This document shows, in pieces, positions 57,894 to 64,000 of a DNA stretch of 64,000 nt. Positions within the stretch are counted from its first letter, which is position 1. Every line of letters starts with the position of its first letter. Both the position numbers and the translations under genes were made by a program. The notes beneath the pieces are model-generated. The model saw nothing but the letters and a program-made list of their open reading frames with translations, did not search any database and had not been told where the DNA came from. Origin of the DNA: Microbacterium sp. MM2322 (lineage in GTDB: Bacteria > Actinomycetota > Actinomycetes > Actinomycetales > Microbacteriaceae); NCBI RefSeq assembly GCF_964186585.1, contig NZ_OZ075067.1, forward strand, positions 2,294,001 through 2,358,000, read 5' to 3'.

Positions 57894-58469
57894 TCACTCC
57901 TCTCCTTCGGTGCCGTGAAGCTCTTCGACGGCGACGTTGACAGCGGTGACGTTGAGTTCGGTGTGCTCGGCGAGCACGCGGTATACGAGATCGCGGAGGG
58001 CGGAGGTCAGATCGGGGATCGAGCGACCCCATGCGACGGACGCGGTCAGATCGATCCGCACCGGGGCGCCGGGGGTCTCGGCGTCGCCGACGATCTGGGT
58101 GCGACCGAGGTAGATCCCGTCGAGCGCGTCGGCGCTGGATCGCACGAGGGAACGGACCGCGCCTTCGGTGACCGTGATCGTCACCCGGGGGTCGGGGTGG
58201 TGGATCGGGAAGCTGCGACCCGCGCGGAGTTCGGAGTGGATGACCGAGAGGATCCCCTCGAACCAGCTCTCGGGGGGTCGCGGCATCCGCTCGGCGTCGT
58301 CGGCGACCAGGTCGCGTGACAACTGCCCGACGCGTTCGAGGGCCTCGATGACGTTCAGGCAGTCGGGGCACGACTCGATGTGAGGGTCGCGCGGCGTCCG
58401 ACCGGCTTCGACGTAGCTGCTGAGTTCGTCGATACTGCGCCCGCACTCGAGCGCGTCGTCGTCGTTCAT
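57894..58469 (-). CDS. Putative zinc-finger anti-sigma factor fused to an Asp23-like domain
   Basis: 191 residues. N-terminal part has HIESCPDCLNVIEAL (H-x3-C-x2-C), the zinc-binding core of ZAS anti-sigma proteins. C-terminal half (VTITVTEGAVRSLVRSSADA, IDLTASVAWGRSIPDLTSAL, LNVTAVNVAVEELHG) looks like an Asp23 domain. No membrane segment. Overlaps the sigma gene by 4 bp, so probably binds and inhibits its product. Fusion of ZAS and Asp23 modules suggests the sigma factor senses Asp23 assembly state; that is inference. Confidence 0.75.
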   Translation of the reverse strand: MNDDDALECGRSIDELSSYVEAGRTPRDPHIESCPDCLNVIEALERVGQLSRDLVADDAERMPRPPESWFEGILSVIHSELRAGRSFPIHHPDPRVTITVTEGAVRSLVRSSADALDGIYLGRTQIVGDAETPGAPVRIDLTASVAWGRSIPDLTSALRDLVYRVLAEHTELNVTAVNVAVEELHGTEGEE

Positions 58470-59020
58470 CGCCACCCCTCCATCTCGATCGCGATGCTCG
58501 CCCGGGCCCGTGCGAGCAACCCTCGAACGGTGCTGTCGGTCATGTTCATCTCTTCTGCGATCTCGGCGTAGCTGAGTTCTGCGACTTCCCGCAGCAGCCA
58601 GCACCGGCGTTGATCTTCCTTCAATCGGTCGAGCGCCCGCGAGAGGGCGGCGAGGCGGTCGTTCTGGATCGCGGCGCGTTCCGGTTGCGCGTGCGGAGTG
58701 GGCGGCAGGACCGCCTCGTCGAGAGCATCCTCTCGCGAGTTGCGCGTGGCGAGGGCCAGGGCCTCTCGTCCGGCGATGCGCATGAGCCACGACCGGACAG
58801 CGGAGGGGTCGCGGAGCGTGGGGAGCTGCTTCCACGCCGTGACGAAGGCGTCCTGCACGACGTCATCGGTGTCGGCGACCGACCCGACGATCCGGTACAC
58901 ATAGGCGCGCACGAGCGAGGAATGCCGGCGGACGATCTCGCCGAAGGCGGACGTGTCGCCGTCGACGGCGCGCTGGACGAGGATGCGATCGGGAACATCG
59001 CGCGGTGGAGAGTCGATGAT
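58466..59020 (-). CDS. ECF RNA polymerase sigma factor (start codon uncertain)
   Basis: Region 2 (GDTSAFGEIVRRHSSLVRAY, DTDDVVQDAFVTAWKQLP) and region 4 (LSYAEIAEEMNMTDSTVRGL) of an ECF sigma factor are present. Homology needs the segment upstream of GTG 58912, yet no ATG, GTG or TTG occurs in frame there. GGAGG at 59027-59031 lies 6 bases before an ATC at 59018-59020, giving 184 residues if ATC serves as start; CTG at 59036-59038 is another choice. Starting at 58912 would remove part of region 2. First gene of the Asp23 cluster, 4-bp overlap with the anti-sigma gene. Confidence 0.82.
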   Translation of the reverse strand: MIDSPPRDVPDRILVQRAVDGDTSAFGEIVRRHSSLVRAYVYRIVGSVADTDDVVQDAFVTAWKQLPTLRDPSAVRSWLMRIAGREALALATRNSREDALDEAVLPPTPHAQPERAAIQNDRLAALSRALDRLKEDQRRCWLLREVAELSYAEIAEEMNMTDSTVRGLLARARASIAIEMEGWR

Positions 59021-59119
59021 GCGCTCCCTCCGGTGCAGCCGCCAGGATCGGCGTGCTGGAGGTGACGCTAATCGGGCGGAGTTCTCGTCGAAACTTCTTG
59101 CGCGTGAGCGAGCGAATCG

Positions 59120-60148
59120 CTATGCACGGCGGAAGAAGCGGCGCACCCGCGCGAGCGCGTCGGCGACTCCGGCATCCGATTCCCCGTCGAACAGAGTCAG
59201 GTCCGGGATGCCGCTGCTCCCGAGTGCGAGCGACAGACTCCATGTGCCGACCGCGATACCGCCCCGCAGGATGACGGGGCGCACCATGCCGTTCACCGTG
59301 GGGCCGATCGTGGTGCGGTCCCCCGCGCCCATCGCGAGGGAGCGCTCGGCGTAGGAGAGGACGTATTCGTCGAAGGCGGGGAGCGCAATCGTCGTGGGGG
59401 CCACAGCCGCGCGGCCCGGCGCCGGGAGGGACAGCAGACCGTCGTCGGTGCGCACCACGCGATCGCCGGCGCGCTCGGCGACGGAACGCGTCGCGCCTGC
59501 GGGAAGCCCCGCCCACCAGGCGAAGTCCGCGGTCGATGCCGGGCCGTGACCGCGGAGGTAGGCGAGGAAGAGGTCGACGGCGGGGTCGTCGCCGACGGTC
59601 TCGGCAGGGGGAAGCGGGACGAGGTACTGCTCCCGCGTCACTCCACCCTCGCGCGGAACGACGCGCCCGAGCGCGACGACGCCGCGGAGCGACAGCGCGG
59701 TCAGGATGCGGCTGCAGGCCGGAACCGAGCCCGCGACGCCGTCTCGTTGCAGCGCATCGACGAACGCTGCGCGCGTGAGGCTCCCTTCGGCGTCGAGGGC
59801 CGAGCGGAAGACGCGCTCGGCACGGTCGAGCACGGCGGGGTCGATGCCGTACGCGCGCGACTGCCGTTCCCCGGTGACGGCCAGAATCCCCGCCACCGCC
59901 GTCGGCTCGACGATGTGCAGGGTGCCCCGCTGCGTCCAGGCCCGCACGAGCAGCCCCTCGTCGAACGCGCGATCGACGTCGCCGACCGTGGGGTCACCGG
60001 CGGTCCGGATGCCGAGGGCCCACCGCCCCGCCGCGAAGTCCTGCGATTGAACGGCAACGAGTCGGCGTGCGACGTCGGGAACGGTCGCTGCGGGTTCTGC
60101 GAGCAGGTGCGACCGCAGCCTCAGCGAGCGCAGCGCGTCGGCATCCAT
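59120..60148 (-). CDS. Winged-helix DNA-binding protein (HTH_42/AlkZ-like)
   Basis: 342 residues. VARRLVAVQSQDFAAGRWAL and RAWTQRGTLHIV (a Q-S-Q-D ... Q-R-G-T-L-H-x-V pattern) are those of the HTH_42 family, which contains the AlkZ/YcaQ DNA glycosylases that open interstrand cross-links. The catalytic QxQ motif of YcaQ appears here as QSQ. PAFDEYVLSYAERS and MVRPVILRGGIAVGTWSL follow as in the family. Repair activity is possible but unproven. Confidence 0.8.
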   Translation of the reverse strand: MDADALRSLRLRSHLLAEPAATVPDVARRLVAVQSQDFAAGRWALGIRTAGDPTVGDVDRAFDEGLLVRAWTQRGTLHIVEPTAVAGILAVTGERQSRAYGIDPAVLDRAERVFRSALDAEGSLTRAAFVDALQRDGVAGSVPACSRILTALSLRGVVALGRVVPREGGVTREQYLVPLPPAETVGDDPAVDLFLAYLRGHGPASTADFAWWAGLPAGATRSVAERAGDRVVRTDDGLLSLPAPGRAAVAPTTIALPAFDEYVLSYAERSLAMGAGDRTTIGPTVNGMVRPVILRGGIAVGTWSLSLALGSSGIPDLTLFDGESDAGVADALARVRRFFRRA

Positions 60149-60163
60149 CTGCGTCTCCGCGTC

Positions 60164-60505
60164 CTACTCGGTCGCGTACGGTGCGAGCGCGTCGATCACG
60201 CTCGCGGCGAAGTCGGCGCTCGCACCCCAGTCGAACCGGAAGAGCGCGCCTTCTCCCCCGCCCGACCCGCGGAAGACCGCCGTCGTCGGGCCGGCGAGGT
60301 TCTCGAGGAGTACGGTCAGCGATGCCCGGCTGCTCGTCCGCATGTAGTACTTCTCGAAGATGAGGAGCGAGGTCTGATGCCCCGCCTCGGTCGCCGTCGC
60401 GTGCTGGCCGACGCACTCGACCGTCATCCCCGACGACTGCACGTGGTCGAGGACGATGCGGGCGGCATCGAACGGCGTGAGAGTGATCTCCATCGTCTGC
60501 AGCAT
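60164..60505 (-). CDS. Small conserved protein (DUF6054-like)
   Basis: 113 residues, ATG at 60505 (ATG at 60493 is an alternative). Visible features: LLIFEKYYMRTSSRASLTVLL and EGALFRFDWGASADFAAS, which resemble DUF6054 proteins. No known role. Sits 15 bp downstream of the AlkZ-like gene start on the same strand, and divergent from the ThDP enzyme gene. Confidence 0.6.
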   Translation of the reverse strand: MLQTMEITLTPFDAARIVLDHVQSSGMTVECVGQHATATEAGHQTSLLIFEKYYMRTSSRASLTVLLENLAGPTTAVFRGSGGGEGALFRFDWGASADFAASVIDALAPYATE

Positions 60506-60667
60506 GACCGCAGTGTGGCATGCCCGGCGGCATCCCGCGTGGATAGACTGAGCCCGTCCAGGACCGAAACAGGTCCTGGTGCTCGGAAAAGGGGCACGCA
60601 GCCACCCGCATCGTCGCGGAGCGCGAGACATATACGGCATCCGTCGTCATCGTCTCCAGGAGCTCTC

Positions 60668-62326
60668 ATGCCCACCGTCGCCTCCCACGTCGCTTCCGCT
60701 CTCGCCGCCCACGTCGACCACGTCTTCGGGGTCATGGGCAACGGCAACGCCCTCGTCCTCGACGCGCTCGAACGCCGCGACGACGTGACGTTCACCGCGG
60801 TCCGCCACGAGGCCGGCGGTGTCGTCGCCGCCGACGCCCACTTCCGCGCCGGGGGCGGGCTCGCCGCAGCGACTTCGACCTACGGCGCCGGCTTCACCAA
60901 CACGCTGACGGCGCTCGCCGAAGCGGCGCAGGCTCGCGTGCCGCTCGTGCTCGTCGTGGGCGACGAGCCGACCTCGGGTCCCCGCCCCTGGGACGTCGAC
61001 CAGCTCTCGCTCGCGTCGGCCGTCGGCGTCCGCACCTACACGGTCGGACGAACGGATGCCGCGGCCACCACGGTCATCGCGATCGAGCACGCACTGTCGT
61101 TCCGCACCCCCGTCGTGCTCGCGATCCCCTACGACGTGGGCGGGCGCGATGCGGGCGAGATCCCCGCGACGCCCGACCCGGTACTGCCGGCGCCGCTGGC
61201 GGTGACCGGCGCGCACGCCGAGGCGACAGTGGCGGCGATCGCGCGGGCCCTCGCGGCAGCGGAGCGGCCGCTGCTGCTCGCCGGTCGCGGCGCGTGGACG
61301 GCGGGCGCGGGTGAGCAGCTGGGGCGCCTCGCCGATGCGGTCGGCGCACTGACGGCATCCACCGCCCTCGGCCGCGGCGTCTTTCCGCGCGGCGAGTTCG
61401 ACCTGGGGGTGATCGGCGGGTTCGGTGCGGAAGGGGCGATGGACGCGATCCGCGACGCTGACGTGGTCGTCGTGTTCGGGGCATCGCTCAACCAGTTCAC
61501 GATGCGATTCGGGGAGCTCTTCTCCCCCGAGGCGACGATCGCGCAGGTCGACGTGGCGCCTGCGGCGACGCATCCGCAGGTCGGTCGCTTCCTGCGAGCG
61601 GATGCCGCACTCGCCGCCCGTGCGATCGCGGACGAGCTCGAGCGGCTCGGTGCGGCGCCGTCGAACTGGCGCGATCAGGTCGACGTGGCAGGGTTGGGCG
61701 AACGCGACGCTGGCGACGGGCTTGCACCGGATGGACGACTCGATCCACGGAGTGCGGCCGCGGCGATCGCGGATCTTCTGCCGGAAGACCGGGTGGTGGT
61801 GTCGGACGGTGGGCACTTCATCGGCTGGGCGAACATGTTCTGGCCTGTGGCGTCACCCGACCGGATGATGATGATCGGCACGGCGTATCAGTCGATCGGT
61901 CTCGGCTTCCCCTCGGTGCCGGGCGCAGCACGAGCTCGGCCGGATTCGACGATCGTGCTCACGACGGGCGACGGCGGCGGGCTCATGGCGATCGCCGACC
62001 TCGAGTCGGCCGTGCGGGTGGCGCGCGGGCGGGGACTCGCGGTGGTCTGGAACGACGGTGCGTACGGCGCGGAGGTCCACCTGTACGGCGTCATGGGTCT
62101 CGCCCGCGGACCGATGGAGATCCCCGAGGTCGACTTCGCCGGGCTCGCTCGAGCCGTCGGCGCGGAAGGCGTCATCGTCCGAACCCTGGACGATCTGCAG
62201 GCGCTGGCGCGCTGGCGCGATCTGCCCGCGGATGAGCGTCCGTTCCTGCTGCTCGACCTGCGGATCTCGGGCGCCGTTCGCGCGCCGTATCAGGAGGAGA
62301 TCCTGCAGGTGAACCTGCGGCGCTGA
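60668..62326 (+). CDS. Thiamine diphosphate-dependent enzyme (acetolactate synthase-like)
   Basis: 552 residues. Order of parts is that of the ThDP decarboxylase/synthase family: N-terminal pyrimidine domain with the catalytic glutamate (VRHEAGGVVAADAHFRAGG), a central domain, and the C-terminal diphosphate domain with GDGGGLMAIADLESAVRVAR then VVWNDGAYG, where the usual N-N pair reads N-D. No regulatory small subunit gene follows, so biosynthetic acetolactate synthase is less likely than a carboligase or decarboxylase of unknown substrate. ATG at 60668. Confidence 0.85.
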   Translation: MPTVASHVASALAAHVDHVFGVMGNGNALVLDALERRDDVTFTAVRHEAGGVVAADAHFRAGGGLAAATSTYGAGFTNTLTALAEAAQARVPLVLVVGDEPTSGPRPWDVDQLSLASAVGVRTYTVGRTDAAATTVIAIEHALSFRTPVVLAIPYDVGGRDAGEIPATPDPVLPAPLAVTGAHAEATVAAIARALAAAERPLLLAGRGAWTAGAGEQLGRLADAVGALTASTALGRGVFPRGEFDLGVIGGFGAEGAMDAIRDADVVVVFGASLNQFTMRFGELFSPEATIAQVDVAPAATHPQVGRFLRADAALAARAIADELERLGAAPSNWRDQVDVAGLGERDAGDGLAPDGRLDPRSAAAAIADLLPEDRVVVSDGGHFIGWANMFWPVASPDRMMMIGTAYQSIGLGFPSVPGAARARPDSTIVLTTGDGGGLMAIADLESAVRVARGRGLAVVWNDGAYGAEVHLYGVMGLARGPMEIPEVDFAGLARAVGAEGVIVRTLDDLQALARWRDLPADERPFLLLDLRISGAVRAPYQEEILQVNLRR

Positions 62327-62342
62327 GGAAGCAGATGCGCTC

Positions 62343-62474
62343 GCGCCGAAAACGTCGCGAAGAGGTTTCGGTGGGGCGTGGTTTCGGCAGGGGTTTTCGG
62401 TGGGCTGCGGGCGGCGTGTCGCTGGGGTGTCTGGCGGGTCGGGAGTTGCGCCGAAAACGATCGTTTTCGGCGCA
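62343..62474. repeat. Palindromic elements, family C (unit GCCGAAAACG), including a perfect 28-bp palindrome
   Basis: The unit occurs at about 62344-62354 (direct), 62393-62400 (GTTTTCGG, inverted), and as a perfect 28-bp palindrome at 62447-62474 (TGCGCCGAAAACGA and its reverse complement). GTTTCGG also recurs twice between them. It lies just after the ThDP gene. A further unit is at 63433-63442. Unlike families A and B, no DUF559 gene adjoins it within the window. Confidence 0.75.
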
Positions 62475-62565
62475 CCACGGGAGGGGTCAGCGAGTAAGCG
62501 GACTGCCTCGCCATCAATCGACAGCCTGCCTCCCGACAGGTACCGTGTCATGATACGGTACCTGA

Positions 62566-62883
62566 ATGGAAGCAAAGCTGATGGCTCTCCGGCGCGGGAT
62601 GCTCGAACCCGTGGTCCTTGCAACGGTCGAGCATCACCAGCGCTACGCCGGCGAGATCGCGGAGCGTCTCCGGGCGGCAGGGTTTCCCGTGCAGGACGGA
62701 ACACTGCACCCACTGCTCAACCGGCTGCGCCGTGAAGGACTTGTCGTTCATGAGTGGCACGAGTCCCCAACAGGTCCTCCGCGCAAGTACCTGACGCTCT
62801 CTGAGGACGGTCGCGTTCAGCTTGAGCAGTTTCGGGCCTATTTCCACACCCTCGCATCGATGCTCGACTCGATAGGACGATGA
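62566..62883 (+). CDS. PadR family transcriptional regulator
   Basis: 105 residues, ATG at 62566 (62581 possible). MLEPVVLATVEHHQRYAGEI and VQDGTLHPLLNRLRREGLVV are the PadR winged-helix signature with the recognition-helix region, followed by PPRKYLTLSEDGRVQLEQF. Overlaps the next gene by 4 bp; PadR genes are often paired with HAAS/PspC membrane genes that they regulate. Confidence 0.9.
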   Translation: MEAKLMALRRGMLEPVVLATVEHHQRYAGEIAERLRAAGFPVQDGTLHPLLNRLRREGLVVHEWHESPTGPPRKYLTLSEDGRVQLEQFRAYFHTLASMLDSIGR

Positions 62884-63431
62884 CCATGACCGACCTCTCT
62901 CTTGCCGGCCACGCTGGCGCATTCTCGCTGACTCCTGAAGCCAAGCAGCTCATCCTCGACTACCTCGACCGCGCGAGAGAGTCGACATCCGCTGACGCCG
63001 ACGGGGACGAGACAGTGCGCGACATCGAGACCGCGATCGGTGATCGCCTCTACGCCGTCCTCAGCGGAGGCGGTGAGATTGACAAAGCCGCGGTCACCGG
63101 CATCCTCAACGACTTCGGCCCGGTGGACGCGCACGACCGCGGCCCCGTGAATCGCAAGGCCCCCTTGCTGTGTCGCATCGAGGAAGGCAAGCAGATCTCC
63201 GGACTCTGCCTTGGTCTTGCCACGCGAACCGATCTTCGCGTCGACTGGGTCCGCAGCATCGCCGTCATCTTGGGCCTGCTCACCGGAGGGTTGCTGGTGC
63301 TCGCGTACCTCGTCGCACTCCTTTTCGCCCCACGCCTCCAAACCGTTTCCGAGTATCAGCACGCAATCCGCGTCGGCGACCGATCACGCAACACACCTGA
63401 TTCGCCGTCGGCGTTCGGAAAGAGCAGTTGA
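62880..63431 (+). CDS. HAAS-like / PspC-domain membrane protein
   Basis: 183 residues. N-terminal about 80 residues form a helical HAAS-like domain (LTPEAKQLILDYLDRARES, DIETAIGDRLYAVLSG, GILNDFGPVDAH). C-terminal PspC domain: GLCLGLATRTDLRVDWVRSI then IAVILGLLTGGLLVLAYLVA, ending in a short polar tail. PspC modules are tied to envelope stress. Start ATG overlaps the PadR stop by 4 bp. A family C unit begins two bases after its stop. Confidence 0.82.
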   Translation: MTMTDLSLAGHAGAFSLTPEAKQLILDYLDRARESTSADADGDETVRDIETAIGDRLYAVLSGGGEIDKAAVTGILNDFGPVDAHDRGPVNRKAPLLCRIEEGKQISGLCLGLATRTDLRVDWVRSIAVILGLLTGGLLVLAYLVALLFAPRLQTVSEYQHAIRVGDRSRNTPDSPSAFGKSS

Positions 63432-63432
63432 C

Positions 63433-63442
63433 GCCGAAAACG
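63433..63442. repeat. Palindromic element, family C, lone unit
   Basis: CGCCGAAAAC at 63433-63442 repeats the unit seen at 62344 and 62447. A second GCCGAAAC lies a few bases later. Its inverted partner is missing, and the IS30 remnant begins about 25 bases further on, so the element may be interrupted there. Confidence 0.55.
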
Positions 63443-63464
63443 CCCGCCGAAACCAAGTTGTGAA

Positions 63465-63878
63465 CCACGTTTCTGGTCGGCGCTTCAACGTGTCGCGCGT
63501 TACCCTCGCAAGACCCTCACGTGGGATCGCGGCCGCGAGATGGCAGAGCATCAAGAGCTCGCAGCCGATCTCGGCATAGGCGTGTACTTCTGCGACCCCC
63601 GATCACCCTGGCAGCGCGGCAGCAACGAGAACACCAACCGACTCCTACGGCAGTACCTCGCCAAGGGTGCGGACCTTCGCCGGTTCACCGCGGCCGATCT
63701 CGACGACATCGCGCATCGGATCAACGCGCGCCCGCGTCGCGTGCTCGACTGGGCGACCTCTGCCGAGTTGTTCCTGCCTCACCTCGGCGGGCCGCCTGCC
63801 GTCGTTCATCCGCGGCTCGAGCAGGTGCCGATGACCGGTCAGCCCTCGATGGACCTCAGCGCCTTGGACCGTCGGTAG
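63465..63878 (+). pseudogene. IS30-family transposase, 3' fragment
   Basis: The in-frame remnant begins after a stop at 63462-63464 with no usable start codon before ATG 63540. Family landmarks: ARYPRKTLTWDRGREMAEHQ (around the second catalytic Asp), FCDPRSPWQRGSNENTNRLL (catalytic Glu in the N-E-N-T-N region) and HRINARPRRVLDW. The first two-thirds of the transposase are missing. Sequence after about 63770 no longer resembles IS30 and runs into the recombinase gene on the other strand. Non-functional. Confidence 0.85.
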
Positions 63879-64000
63879 AAGGTGGCGCGAGACATGCCGA
63901 GGTCGCGGGCGACCTGCGCCGCCGGGGTGCCGCCCTCGACGAGCCGCAGTGCGCTGCGGACCTGACTGTCCGTCACTCGCTGCGGCCGACCGCCAAGATC
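63839..64000 (-). CDS. Serine recombinase (resolvase/invertase), C-terminal end only
   Basis: Open in frame to the right window edge; 53 residues visible up to the TGA at 63839-63841. GGRPQRVTDSQVRSALRLVE, AAQVARDLGMSRATFYRRSK is the C-terminal HTH_7 DNA-binding domain of Hin/Tn3-type serine recombinases. The catalytic domain lies outside the window. Its last 40 bases overlap the end of the IS30 fragment on the opposite strand, a sign of mobile-element turnover. Confidence 0.82.
   Translation of the reverse strand, partial: DLGGRPQRVTDSQVRSALRLVEGGTPAAQVARDLGMSRATFYRRSKALRSIEG

Noticed and set aside
58621..58998. ATG-started frame at 58998 as the sigma factor
   Set aside because: It is in a different frame; its translation is Ser/Pro/Arg-rich and lacks sigma region motifs, which are in the frame ending at 58466.

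Overview
The window is a gene-dense, high-GC chromosomal segment. Gene content points to a Gram-positive actinobacterium of the family Microbacteriaceae, most likely Microbacterium or a close relative: an actinobacterial sdhCDAB set, GTP-type PEP carboxykinase, a RamB/PrpR-type regulator, a DtxR/IdeR iron box, many GTG starts and ATGA-type stop/start overlaps. The assignment rests on protein character; no 16S gene is present.

Layout. 1-2.8 kb: 3' part of a purine nucleoside phosphorylase, a phospho-sugar mutase and a GNAT acetyltransferase. 2.8-11.1 kb: a phosphotransferase (PTS) locus, with a divergent PRD-type regulator, an orphan EIIB, HPr, Enzyme I, mannitol EIICB, a strong intercistronic hairpin, mannitol EIIA and mannitol-1-phosphate dehydrogenase, then a membrane-anchored alpha/beta hydrolase. 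11.2-20.5 kb (minus strand): a nucleoside uptake and salvage operon (BMP lipoprotein, ABC ATPase, two permeases, cdd, deoA, add) followed by an AbiEi/DUF559 nuclease-like gene bracketed by palindromes. 20.6-31.8 kb: manC, sdhCDAB, YihY, xth, trpS, an SseB-like gene, a second AbiEi/DUF559 gene bracketed by a different palindrome family, a GNAT gene and an Fpg/Nei glycosylase. 31.8-36.2 kb: glpK-glpD and a divergent SorC-type regulator. 36.3-39.9 kb: an FMN riboswitch and ribD-ribE-ribBA-ribH. 40-47.6 kb: transporters and a quinone oxidoreductase. 47.7-51.2 kb: pckG and a divergent RamB-like regulator. 51.2-54.8 kb: efeUOB iron uptake behind an IdeR-type box. 54.9-59.0 kb (minus strand): an ECF sigma / anti-sigma / Asp23 envelope-stress cluster ending in CsbD. 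59.1-62.3 kb: an HTH_42 protein, a small protein and a ThDP enzyme. 62.3-64.0 kb: an accessory edge with palindromes, a PadR/PspC pair, an IS30 fragment and the 3' end of a serine recombinase.

How it works together. Much of the window is carbon entry: mannitol through the PTS, glycerol through GlpK/GlpD, and nucleosides through the ABC system with Cdd, DeoA, Add and PNP. SDH and PEP carboxykinase link this to central metabolism. Regulators sit beside their probable targets (MtlR-like, SorC-like, RamB-like, FMN riboswitch, IdeR box, ECF sigma).

The most unusual signal is that two AbiEi-like/DUF559 nuclease genes are each flanked by inverted pairs of a palindromic sequence specific to that gene. 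The arrangement resembles REPIN/RAYT elements but with a Vsr-like nuclease. A third palindrome family lies at the right-hand accessory edge without such a gene.
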